DNA of 64,000 nt from Pseudarthrobacter oxydans (GTDB lineage: Bacteria; Actinomycetota; Actinomycetes; Actinomycetales; Micrococcaceae): positions 434,001 to 498,000 of the forward strand of contig NZ_CP139438.1 in assembly GCF_034258515.1 (NCBI RefSeq), given 5' to 3'. The notes below the pieces were generated by a model. That model had not been told where the DNA came from. It searched no databases and worked only from the letters and a program-made list of their open reading frames with translations. A program made the position numbers and the translations under genes. Of the stretch, positions 25,862-33,377 are shown one piece after another (the first letter of the stretch is position 1; every line of letters begins with the position of its first letter).

Positions 25862-26785
25862 ATGGCGGGCACAATGGTCTGCATGGGTCAAAGCGCGGAG
25901 TTCGGAAAATTCCTCAAAGCCATGCGGTCCCGCCTGAGCCCTGAGGACGCCGGTGCGGGACCCACCTCCGGTGCCCGCCGGGTTCCCGGCCTCCGTCGCG
26001 AAGAAGTCGCCCGGCTGGCAGGGGTGAGTACCGACTACTACGTCAGGCTGGAGCAGGGCCGGAACATCCATCCGTCGCGGACGGTCCTTGAGGCAGTGTC
26101 AAGGGCCTTGCGGCTGGACGGCAGCGAGCATGCGCACATGATGGACCTGCTGGAAAACTGTGCCGGGTCCGCGAGGTCCAGCACAACGGCCGCCCAGGCT
26201 GTCCGTCCGGCGCTGCGGCAGCTCCTGGAGGCGATGGGCGACGTTCCGGCCATGGTGCTGGGCCGGCGCAGTGACGTCCTCGCCGGCAACAGGATGGCCT
26301 TCCTGCTGTTCGCGGATTTCCCCGCGCTGCCGGCTGTCGAACGCAACCTGACCCGCTGGCTCATTCTTGACCCGTCAGCCCGCGAGCTCTTCCGTGACTG
26401 GAAAACCGTGGCGGCGGAAGCGGCCGGAGCGTTGAGGCTGGATGTAGGCCGCCACCCCAACGATGCCCAGGCCAACCAGCTGGTGGGCGAACTCGCTGTC
26501 CATAGCGAGCACTTCCGCCAATGGTGGGCCGGGCACCGGGTGGCCACCCGGTCGGCAGGAAGCGTGCGCCTGCACCACCCCGCCGTCGGGGACCTGGAAC
26601 TGAACTTTGAAAACCTTGTCCTCCCGGACGATCCCGACCAGACGCTTCGGGTGTATTCGGCCCGGGCCGCTTCGCCGTCGGCCGACGCCCTTGCACTGCT
26701 CGGCAGCCTGGGAGCACCCCAGCCGGCGGCCGAACGTGAATCCGACCGCAACACCGCTCCGTCCACGGCGGAAAGCGGGGAGTGA
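25862..26785 (+). CDS. XRE-family regulator with MmyB-like ligand domain
   Basis: This 307-residue protein has an N-terminal XRE helix-turn-helix (about 10-85: GLRREEVARLAGVSTDYYVRLEQGRNIHPS) and a C-terminal MmyB-like PAS-type domain (about 105-285) that binds a fatty-acid-like ligand in characterised relatives. The ATG at 25862 has AGGAGA eight bases upstream. An internal ATG at 25883 is possible. These regulators usually sit divergent from oxidoreductases they control, as here with the AKR/SDR run. A perfect palindrome precedes it. Confidence 0.9.
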   Translation: MAGTMVCMGQSAEFGKFLKAMRSRLSPEDAGAGPTSGARRVPGLRREEVARLAGVSTDYYVRLEQGRNIHPSRTVLEAVSRALRLDGSEHAHMMDLLENCAGSARSSTTAAQAVRPALRQLLEAMGDVPAMVLGRRSDVLAGNRMAFLLFADFPALPAVERNLTRWLILDPSARELFRDWKTVAAEAAGALRLDVGRHPNDAQANQLVGELAVHSEHFRQWWAGHRVATRSAGSVRLHHPAVGDLELNFENLVLPDDPDQTLRVYSARAASPSADALALLGSLGAPQPAAERESDRNTAPSTAESGE

Positions 26786-26913
26786 CGGCGGCCGGAGCCG
26801 TTGTACTTTTGGCCATTTGAGGCGGGTGTTTCTGGCCACGAGCCCATTGGGGAAAGATTGCACTTTTCCTAGGCTGGAGGAGCAAGGTTTCTCCACCAAG
26901 GATGGTCTCAACG

Positions 26914-27129
26914 ATGAAACGCATCGCACTGCTCAAGGAACGCCAGGCTGCCGCCGCCGACGCCCCCTCCACCGCCACCGGTTCGCACTGCCCGGCGTCG
27001 GGCCTGTGGAGCCCGGACCACGATCCGCACACCGTCCTGTCCTTCTTCGAAGGACAGGTTTTTCCCGCGTTCGACGGCATTCCAACAGTTTGGCGGCGCC
27101 GCTCGGCCGGCACCGTCTCGGCGAACTAG
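26914..27129 (+). CDS. Small conserved protein with CPASG...W signature
   Basis: This 71-residue unknown protein contains GSHCPASGLWSPD, then FFEGQVFPAFDGIPTVWRRR. I recognise the pattern (CP.SG.W, then .G..fPa..g...W) from small uncharacterised bacterial proteins, but no function is established that I can name. AAGGA precedes the ATG at 26914; an in-frame ATG at 26902 is possible. A large hairpin follows its stop and would terminate it. The single Cys and three Trp residues are suggestive of a compact fold. Confidence 0.55.
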   Translation: MKRIALLKERQAAAADAPSTATGSHCPASGLWSPDHDPHTVLSFFEGQVFPAFDGIPTVWRRRSAGTVSAN

Positions 27130-27140
27130 GCCCGCTTAAA

Positions 27141-27209
27141 CGCCAACTGACTCGCAGCAGACGTCGTCAAAACACGGTTTCGCGACGTCTGCTGGGAGTC
27201 AGTTGGGCG
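27141..27209. repeat. Large inverted repeat, REP-like, between convergent small genes
   Basis: Bases 27141-27166 and 27183-27209 are nearly exact reverse complements (arms of 26 and 27 bases with one mismatch and one inserted base), containing CAGCAGACGTCG and CGACGTCTGCTG around a 16-base AT-richer loop. It lies four bases after the dodecin stop and 12 after the small gene's stop, so it can terminate both. Its size exceeds that of an ordinary terminator and suggests a dispersed palindromic element. Confidence 0.7.
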
Positions 27210-27213
27210 GGAG

Positions 27214-27426
27214 TTAGTGCTCTTCCAGCCGGAAGCCGATCTTGATGGTGACCTGCCAGTCGGCGATCTTGCCTTCTTCGAGGTGGCCCCGGATCTCCTT
27301 GACCTCGAACCAGTCAAGGTTGCGGAGGGTCTGGGAAGCCTTGGCGATCCCGTTGCGGACGGCGTCGTCCACTCCCTGGTCCGACGTGCCGACGATTTCA
27401 GAAATGCTGTACGTGTGGTTGGACAA
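27214..27426 (-). CDS. Dodecin family flavin-binding protein
   Basis: This 70-residue protein matches the dodecin family: EIVGTSDQGVDDAVRNGIAKASQTLRNLDWFEVKEIRGHLE, with the Trp that stacks on the flavin isoalloxazine ring in LDWFEV. Dodecins form hollow dodecamers that store riboflavin, FMN or FAD (or CoA in some actinobacteria). It is monocistronic, transcribed toward a large hairpin. The start at 27426 is the only good one. Confidence 0.93.
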   Translation of the reverse strand: MSNHTYSISEIVGTSDQGVDDAVRNGIAKASQTLRNLDWFEVKEIRGHLEEGKIADWQVTIKIGFRLEEH

Positions 27427-27531
27427 CTTCGCTCCTCGTGATCAACGGTGCTCCCGGTTGCGGGCGGTCCTTGAAGACTAGTGGCACTTCCAGAACGTTG
27501 ACCAGCCCTTATCCGATGTTCCGCACCGCCG

Positions 27532-28254
27532 TCAGGACGAACCCGCGGCCTGCTTCGCCTCGAGCACCAGGTTCTTCAGGTCGTCCAGGGTCTGCTGCAT
27601 GTGCGCGTCCATGGCCTGCCGAGAACGGGTGGCATCCCGCGACTCCAGCGCTTCGGCAATGTTCTGGTGGTGCCGGATCGCATGCTCCTGGATCTCACGG
27701 ACGGCCGAGGTTTCAGTGCGCCGCTTTTCCAGCACCCGGTGCAGCGGCTCGAACAGCACAGCCACGAAGACGTTCTCCGAGGCATGCAGGATCAGGTCGT
27801 GGAAAGCCAGGTCCGCGGCCACGAACGCGGCCACGTCATTGACTTCGTGGGCGGCACGCATGGCCGCCACATAGCTGTACAGGGCCTGGATCTCAGCGTC
27901 GCTGATCCTTCCCGCCGCCAGTTCACAGGCGCCGGCTTCCAGCATGCGCCGCAGTTCGATGAGCTGGATGGAAGCGTCAGCCTCGTTCTTGCCCTCGGAA
28001 GCGGCGCGCAGCACGGCCTCCAGCGATGCCCAGCGGTTGAGGGGGTTCACGAACGTGCCCCGGCCCCGCTCGACGCTCAGGATCCGCTGCGCCTGGAGCG
28101 TTTTCATGGCCTCGCGGACCGTCATCCGGCTGACCTCATGCCGGGCGCTGAGCTCATGCTCGCCGGGGACGGTGGCGCCGGGCGGGAACTCACCGGCGAT
28201 GATGCGGTCCAGGAGCTCGTCGGCCACCTGGCCCACCAGTGATTGCCTCGCCAT
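27532..28254 (-). CDS. GntR/FadR-family regulator of the acid-sugar operon
   Basis: This 240-residue regulator has a winged helix (about 8-75: VPGEHELSARHEVSRMTVREAMKTLQAQ) and an FCD domain (about 90-225) with metal-binding residues in DLAFHDLILHASEN and HAIRHHQNIAEAL. It is divergent from the DUF1537 kinase operon. Two TGTCnGACA palindromes lie in the shared 159-base promoter, one near each gene, which supports autoregulation plus control of the operon. The ligand is probably the imported acid sugar or a downstream intermediate. Confidence 0.88.
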   Translation of the reverse strand: MARQSLVGQVADELLDRIIAGEFPPGATVPGEHELSARHEVSRMTVREAMKTLQAQRILSVERGRGTFVNPLNRWASLEAVLRAASEGKNEADASIQLIELRRMLEAGACELAAGRISDAEIQALYSYVAAMRAAHEVNDVAAFVAADLAFHDLILHASENVFVAVLFEPLHRVLEKRRTETSAVREIQEHAIRHHQNIAEALESRDATRSRQAMDAHMQQTLDDLKNLVLEAKQAAGSS

Positions 28255-28282
28255 GCTGCCCCCGTTATTCCCTCATTGGATA

Positions 28283-28291
28283 TGTCAGACA
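28283..28291. promoter_or_regulatory. GntR operator 1 (TGTCAGACA)
   Basis: A palindromic TGTC-A-GACA lies 28 bases before the regulator's start codon. It shares its TGTCnGACA core with the longer site at 28341-28357, fitting FadR-subfamily operators, whose half-sites are usually GTn/nAC. Confidence 0.6.
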
Positions 28292-28340
28292 AGTCTACTT
28301 GCGCGTCGTTATGTCCTGTGCCACACTAAAAACCAAATGC

Positions 28341-28357
28341 AAGATGTCTGACATCTT
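28341..28357. promoter_or_regulatory. GntR operator 2 (perfect 17-bp palindrome)
   Basis: AAGATGTCTGACATCTT is a perfect 17-bp palindrome centred on T28349, 56 bases before the kinase GTG. With operator 1 it brackets the divergent promoters. Confidence 0.72.
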
Positions 28358-28413
28358 ACACCTGTCTTTTACATCAGGATCCGTCAGAGGATCCATACAC
28401 AACGGAGTGCACT

Positions 28414-29892
28414 GTGACGCTTGAAACAGACGTCCTGGCCGCGTATCCGGCCGAGGTCCGGATTCCCGCCGAACTGGTAGCCAGCATCCTGGCTGCCTCC
28501 AACGCGGAGACCCCGCGTGTCCTGGTCGTGCTCGACGACGACCCCACCGGAACGCAGTCCGTGGCAGACCTGCCCGTGCTCACCCGCTGGGACGTGGAAG
28601 ACTTCATTTGGGCTTTCAGCCAGTCGAAGCCTGCCGTCTACGTCCTCACGAACACCCGCAGCCTGGACCCTGCCGAGGCTGCCGCCCGCAATGAGGAGGT
28701 GGTCCGCAATGCCCTCGCAGCAGCGGGTTCCCCGGAAGAACTGCGCCTTGGCTTCGTCAGCCGCAGCGATTCCACCCTCCGCGGCCACTACCCCCTGGAG
28801 CCGGACGTCATCGCCGCCACAGTATCGGACGTCAGCGGGGAAAAAACCGACGGCGTTGTGCTGGTTCCAGCCTTCCCCGACGCCGGGCGGGTCACCATCG
28901 GCGGCGTCCATTACATGCGCGGCACCGCAGACGCGGCCGGCACCCTCATCCCTGTGTCCGAAACAGAGTTCGCCAAGGACGCCACCTTCGGCTTTTCCAC
29001 CTCCGTAATGGCTGACTACGTCGAAGAGAAGTCCAAGGGCCGCTTCGCCGCGGACACGGTCATCGTCCTGGATCTGAACATCATCCGCGCCGGCGCGGCA
29101 GCCCAGGACCCTGCCATCTCTGCCAACGCCATCGCCGACGCAATCGAACGGGCCACCGATTCCACCCCCATCGTGGCGGACATCGTGACCGAAAACGACC
29201 TCCGTGCCCTGTCCCTCGGCCTGGAAGAAGCCGAACGGCGCGGCAAGAAGCTCCTTTACCGCGTAGGCCCTCCCTTCGGCCGTGCCCGGATCGGCCAGGA
29301 AATCCGCGCCGAACTCACCGGCGCGGAAGCCTACGCCGGAAACACCCCGTCGGTAGCAGGCGGCCTGATCGTCGTCGGCTCCCACGTCGGCGTCACCACC
29401 CGCCAGCTCAAGGCCCTGACGGAGCAGCACAGCGCCGCACGCATCGTGGAGATCGACGTCGAAAAGCTCCTCGGCCCGGAATCCGCCAGCCACTTGGACC
29501 AGACGGTGGACGCCGTCGTCGAGGCCCTCCGCGGCGGGGACGTCATCGTCCACACCAGCCGCCTGCTCATCAAGACAGACGACCCGGCCGAAAGCCTGCG
29601 GATCGCACGCACCGTGTCCGCCGCCGTCGTCGCCGTGGTGAACCGGACACTGAAGACCTTCCCGCCGCGGTTCGTCATCGCCAAGGGCGGAATCACCTCC
29701 TCCGACGTGGCCGCCCACGGCCTGGAAATCCGGCACGCCATTGTCCGCGGCCCCATGCTTCCCGGCATCGTCTCGCTCTGGGAACCGGTGGACGGCCCCG
29801 CCAAGGGCATCCCGTACATCGTCTTCGCCGGCAACGTGGGCGACGACCAGTCACTGGCCGACGTCACCCGCAAGCTCAGCAACACCTTCTAA
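28414..29892 (+). CDS. Four-carbon acid sugar kinase (DUF1537)
   Basis: This 492-residue kinase is of the family that phosphorylates 3-oxo-tetronate, D-threonate or D-erythronate. The N-terminal sugar-binding domain shows VLVVLDDDPTGTQSVADLPV, VYVLTNTRSLDP and SRSDSTLRGHYPLEPDV. The C-terminal nucleotide-binding domain shows GGLIVVGSHV, RFVIAKGGITSSDVA and PYIVFAGNVGDDQSL. It is full length. The GTG start has ACGGAG seven bases upstream. It is the first gene of an operon with a dehydrogenase, permease and aldolase, so it probably acts after the dehydrogenase. OtnK- and DtnK-type activities cannot be separated by eye, so I give no symbol. Confidence 0.9.
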   Translation: MTLETDVLAAYPAEVRIPAELVASILAASNAETPRVLVVLDDDPTGTQSVADLPVLTRWDVEDFIWAFSQSKPAVYVLTNTRSLDPAEAAARNEEVVRNALAAAGSPEELRLGFVSRSDSTLRGHYPLEPDVIAATVSDVSGEKTDGVVLVPAFPDAGRVTIGGVHYMRGTADAAGTLIPVSETEFAKDATFGFSTSVMADYVEEKSKGRFAADTVIVLDLNIIRAGAAAQDPAISANAIADAIERATDSTPIVADIVTENDLRALSLGLEEAERRGKKLLYRVGPPFGRARIGQEIRAELTGAEAYAGNTPSVAGGLIVVGSHVGVTTRQLKALTEQHSAARIVEIDVEKLLGPESASHLDQTVDAVVEALRGGDVIVHTSRLLIKTDDPAESLRIARTVSAAVVAVVNRTLKTFPPRFVIAKGGITSSDVAAHGLEIRHAIVRGPMLPGIVSLWEPVDGPAKGIPYIVFAGNVGDDQSLADVTRKLSNTF

Positions 29893-29936
29893 CCCCCACC
29901 GGCTCCAGATCCCGCACACATTCAATGGAGAACACC

Positions 29937-30836
29937 ATGACCAGCAACTACACCGTCACAGTCCTGGGCCTCGGCGCCATGGGCCTGCCCATGGCCACCC
30001 GCCTCGCGTCCCAGCTGACAGTCCACGGCTTCGACATCGCCGAACCGCGCCTGAAGCTCGCCGAAGAAGCCGGCATCGCCACCTTCGCCTCTGCCCGCGA
30101 AGCCGCCAAGGGTGCCGACGCCGTGCTCCTGGCCGTCCGCAACGGCGAGCAGCTCAACGACGTCCTCTTCGGCGAGAACGGCGTGGCCTCCGTGCTTGAG
30201 CCCGGCGCCGTCGTCATCCTTGGCAGCACCGTGGGCACCGAAGCCATCCCCGCCACGGTGGCCAAGCTCGCCGAATACGGCGTGGACCTCGTTGACGCAC
30301 CGCTGTCCGGAGGCCCCAAGCGCGCCGGCGAGGGCGACCTGCTGATCGTCGTCGGCGCTTCCCCCGAAGCCCGCGAAAAGGCAGCCCCCGCGCTGGACCT
30401 GCTGGCTTCCACCCTGACCGTTGTGGGCGACAAGCCCGGCGACGGACAGGCCCTCAAAACCGTCAACCAGCTCCTCTGCGGCGTGCACATCGCCGCAGCG
30501 GCCGAAGCCATGGCCCTCGCCGACGCCCTCGGACTGGACCAGGCCAAGACCCTCGCCGCCCTCGAGGCCGGCGCCGCGGGCTCGTTCATGCTGTCCAACC
30601 GCGGGCCGCGCATCCTTGAGGCCTACAACGAGGAAGGCGCCGAGGTCCTCTCCCGCCTGGACATCTTCGTCAAGGACATGGGCATCGTGGGCAAGGCCAC
30701 CCGTGCCGCCGGCCTGGCAGCTCCGGTTGCGGCTGCTGCCGAGCAGCTCTACCTGCTGGGCCAGGCCCAGGGCCTCGCCGCCGCCGACGACTCCGCCGTC
30801 ATCAAGGTCGTTGCGCCCACAAGGCGCACCGCGTAG
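29937..30836 (+). CDS. Beta-hydroxyacid dehydrogenase (LtnD/GarR-like)
   Basis: This 299-residue NAD(P)-dependent enzyme of the 3-hydroxyisobutyrate dehydrogenase superfamily has the Rossmann motif VTVLGLGAMGLPMATRL, the substrate loop DAPLSGGPKRAGEGDL, and the catalytic Lys region ALKTVNQLLCGVHIAAAAEA. LtnD relatives oxidise L-threonate. GGAG lies before the ATG at 29937; an ATG four codons earlier is part of that ribosome site. It follows the kinase by 44 bases. It probably supplies the keto-acid that the kinase phosphorylates. Its position (C2 or C3 oxidation) is not determinable from sequence. Confidence 0.87.
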   Translation: MTSNYTVTVLGLGAMGLPMATRLASQLTVHGFDIAEPRLKLAEEAGIATFASAREAAKGADAVLLAVRNGEQLNDVLFGENGVASVLEPGAVVILGSTVGTEAIPATVAKLAEYGVDLVDAPLSGGPKRAGEGDLLIVVGASPEAREKAAPALDLLASTLTVVGDKPGDGQALKTVNQLLCGVHIAAAAEAMALADALGLDQAKTLAALEAGAAGSFMLSNRGPRILEAYNEEGAEVLSRLDIFVKDMGIVGKATRAAGLAAPVAAAAEQLYLLGQAQGLAAADDSAVIKVVAPTRRTA

Positions 30837-30861
30837 CCACTTTCCTCAACCAGCGCCTGAT

Positions 30862-30885
30862 GGCCGGTCTTCCGGAAGACCGGCC
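30862..30885. repeat. Perfect 24-bp palindrome inside the acid-sugar operon
   Basis: GGCCGGTCTTCC is followed immediately by its exact reverse complement, with no loop beyond the central bases. It sits between the dehydrogenase stop and the GntP ribosome site. It may be an mRNA processing or stability hairpin, an attenuator, or an operator. Confidence 0.6.
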
Positions 30886-30906
30886 TGTCAAAGGAGACAC
30901 CCCGAA

Positions 30907-32373
30907 ATGAACCACCTGATGCACCCGCTGATCGCGCGGGCGGCTGAAACTCCAGCCATCAAACCCGCAGTGGAGCTTGGCACTCCGCTGCTCCTGACCA
31001 TCGCAGCCCTCGGCATTGCCGTGCTGCTGGTCATGATCATCCGCTTCAAGATCCAGGCCTTCGTTGCCCTGCTCACCGTCAGCATCCTGGTTGCCGTCGC
31101 TGCCCAGATCCCGCTCAAGGACGTCTTCACCGTTGTCGCCAACGGTGTCGGCAGCACCATGGGCAAGGTGGCATTGCTGATCGCACTCGGCGCCGTCCTG
31201 GGCCGCATGATCGAGGTGTCCGGCGGCGTCCAGTCCCTCGCTGCCCACTTCACCGCAAAGCTCGGCGCCAAGCGGGTTGCCGTGGCCCTCACCGCCGTCG
31301 GCTTCCTGGTGGCCATTCCGGTCTTCTTCGAAGTCGGCGTCATTGTGCTGGTCCCCATCGTCTACGCCTTCGCCAAGATCGCCAAGGTGCACCCGGTCAA
31401 GTTCGGCCTGCCCATGGCCGGCATCATGCTCGCCATCCACGTGGCCGTTCCGCCGCACCCCGGCATCGTGGCAGGTGCCGGCGTCTTCGGTGCCGACATC
31501 GGACTCATCACCCTGATCTCCCTGGCCATCTGCATTCCCCTGGGCTTCCTGTCCTACTGGGTTGCCAGCATCATGAACCGCAAGGAGTACGAGCTCCTCC
31601 CGTCCGTCAAGGCACAGGTTGAAGAATTCGGCTCCGACTCGCTGGTCAAGGTAGGCCACGACGGCCCCGGCGCCATGGCTGTTGCCCCGCCCCGTCCCGG
31701 CCTGATCATCTTCCTCATCGCCGCCCCGATTGTGCAGATCCTCCTTGGCACCCTGGGCACCCTCTCCATCCCCAAGGACAACTCCTGGTACGGCCTGGCC
31801 GCGTTCATCGGCAACCCGTTCTTCGCGCTGCTGGTGGCCGTTGCGCTGTCCTTCTTCCTGCTGGCCGTCCGCCGCAACTGGTCGCTGAAGGAAACCGGCG
31901 AAATCTTCGAGGGCGCCCTGCCCCCCATCGCCTCCATCCTGATGGTGGTTGCCGCCGGCGGCGTGTTCGGTGAAGTCCTCCGCACCTCCGGGATCGGCGC
32001 CGCCCTCTCCCAGACCCTGGACCACCTGGGCCTGCCCGTCATCGCCCTTGGCTTCGTCATCTCCCTGGCCCTTCGCGCTGCGCAGGGTTCGGCCACCGTT
32101 GCCATCGTGACCACCACCGGCCTGCTGACGTCCGCCGTGATGGAAGGCGGCTACACCCCGGCCCAGATCGCCGTGATCGTCATCGCCATCGGCTTCGGTT
32201 CGCTCGGCCTGTCCCATGTCACCGACGCCGGGTTCTGGACCGTGGTGCGCTACTACGGACTCACTGTTTCGGACGGCCTGAAGACATGGACCGTCCTGAC
32301 CACCATCCTGGGCCTGGCCGGCTTCGTCCTGACCTTCATGGCCTGGATCCTGGTGGGAGGCCTGGGCGTCTGA
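30907..32373 (+). CDS. GntP-family gluconate/acid-sugar:H+ symporter
   Basis: This 488-residue permease has about 12-14 membrane segments with family motifs (GVGSTMGKVALLIALGAVLGRM, PVFFEVGVIVLVPIVYAFA, MAGIMLAIHVAVPPHPGIVAG, SLALRAAQGSATVAIVTTTG, GLSHVTDAGFWTV). It imports gluconate-like acids across the cytoplasmic membrane. AAAGGAGA lies before the ATG at 30907. Its stop overlaps the aldolase start (TGATG). Being embedded with the DUF1537 kinase, it most likely carries a tetronate or related short aldonate rather than gluconate. Confidence 0.92.
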   Translation: MNHLMHPLIARAAETPAIKPAVELGTPLLLTIAALGIAVLLVMIIRFKIQAFVALLTVSILVAVAAQIPLKDVFTVVANGVGSTMGKVALLIALGAVLGRMIEVSGGVQSLAAHFTAKLGAKRVAVALTAVGFLVAIPVFFEVGVIVLVPIVYAFAKIAKVHPVKFGLPMAGIMLAIHVAVPPHPGIVAGAGVFGADIGLITLISLAICIPLGFLSYWVASIMNRKEYELLPSVKAQVEEFGSDSLVKVGHDGPGAMAVAPPRPGLIIFLIAAPIVQILLGTLGTLSIPKDNSWYGLAAFIGNPFFALLVAVALSFFLLAVRRNWSLKETGEIFEGALPPIASILMVVAAGGVFGEVLRTSGIGAALSQTLDHLGLPVIALGFVISLALRAAQGSATVAIVTTTGLLTSAVMEGGYTPAQIAVIVIAIGFGSLGLSHVTDAGFWTVVRYYGLTVSDGLKTWTVLTTILGLAGFVLTFMAWILVGGLGV

Positions 32374-33224
32374 TGCGTACCCGACTCGACCGCCTGGTGA
32401 CCGCCGCCCTCCAGCAGGGTTCCGCCATCCCGGCCTTCACCTGCTACGACTTCACGACGGCGCTGGCCGTGGTGGCAGCGGCGGAGGAATCCGGCCGCGG
32501 CGTCATCCTGCTGGTGGCCCCGAAGACTGCCGCCACGTCGAACGGCCTGCGCCTCGTCGGTGCCCTCCGTGGCCTCGCTGACGCTGCGTCCGTCCCGGTG
32601 GCGGTGCAGCTTGACCACGCAACGGACCTTCGGGTGATGGCCGACGCCGTTGCGGCAGGGGCGGATTCCGTCCTCGCCGACGGTTCCTCCCTCCCTTACG
32701 AGGACAACATTGCGCTGGTCCGGGCGGCCCGTGCGCTGCTGGGGCCGGACGTGGTACTTGAAGCCGAGCTTGGCGGGCTCGCCGGCGACGAGGACCGCGC
32801 CTTCAGCGCGGACCAGTCCGGCGTCGCCGTGGCCGGCCTCACCGACTCCGCCCTGGTGGAGGACTTTGTGGCCCGTACCGGCGCGGAACTGCTGGCTGTC
32901 GCCGTCGGAAACGTCCACGGTAAATACAAGGGCGAGCCGCAGCTGCGCTGGGACGTGCTGCAGGACATTGCGGTGCGCACGCACCTTCCGCTGGTCCTGC
33001 ACGGCGCTTCCGGAATCCCGGCGGAGGAGCTGGTGAAGGCGGCCTCCATGAACGTTGGCAAGGTCAATTTCAACACGGAGCTCCGCACCGGCGTCCTGGC
33101 CACACTGGAGGAGCAGCTACCGGGCCACCGCGCCGACGGCGAGAACCTGCAGGCGCTCCTGGGCCACTGGAACAGCTCCGCCCGCGACTTCGCAACCACC
33201 ACGCTGGCGACGCTCACGCGCTGA
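32373..33224 (+). CDS. Class II aldolase of the Fba/GatY/KbaY family
   Basis: This 283-residue zinc-dependent TIM-barrel aldolase shows the conserved elements: QLDHATDL with the first zinc His, DGSSLPYEDNIALV, EAELGGLAGDED, the zinc His in AVGNVHGKYKG, the zinc His in LVLHGASGIPAEE, and KVNFNTEL for phosphate binding. It should make or stabilise the enediolate of dihydroxyacetone phosphate. The start overlaps the permease stop (TGATG). This is unusual for a tetronate operon, which normally has the unrelated OtnC decarboxylase plus OtnI. A rho-independent terminator follows, marking the operon end. Confidence 0.87.
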   Translation: MRTRLDRLVTAALQQGSAIPAFTCYDFTTALAVVAAAEESGRGVILLVAPKTAATSNGLRLVGALRGLADAASVPVAVQLDHATDLRVMADAVAAGADSVLADGSSLPYEDNIALVRAARALLGPDVVLEAELGGLAGDEDRAFSADQSGVAVAGLTDSALVEDFVARTGAELLAVAVGNVHGKYKGEPQLRWDVLQDIAVRTHLPLVLHGASGIPAEELVKAASMNVGKVNFNTELRTGVLATLEEQLPGHRADGENLQALLGHWNSSARDFATTTLATLTR

Positions 33225-33234
33225 GATTTCCGCA

Positions 33235-33281
33235 GGGGAGGGAGGCCGGGATCAACCATGATCCTGGCCTCCCTCCTTTTT
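33235..33281 (+). terminator. Strong intrinsic terminator of the acid-sugar operon
   Basis: Bases 33235-33254 pair with 33259-33276 (core GGGAGG...GATCA with TGATCC...CCTCCC), a stem of about 17 bp with a short loop, followed by five T residues. It lies 10 bases after the aldolase stop. Confidence 0.9.
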
Positions 33282-33377
33282 GTGATCCTGGTGCCCTCCT
33301 CAAGCTCACCCTTAACCTGAGCCTGCTTCCGGGCGCACAATGGAGCTGTAACGAGCAGTTACCGCAAAGGAATGAAC

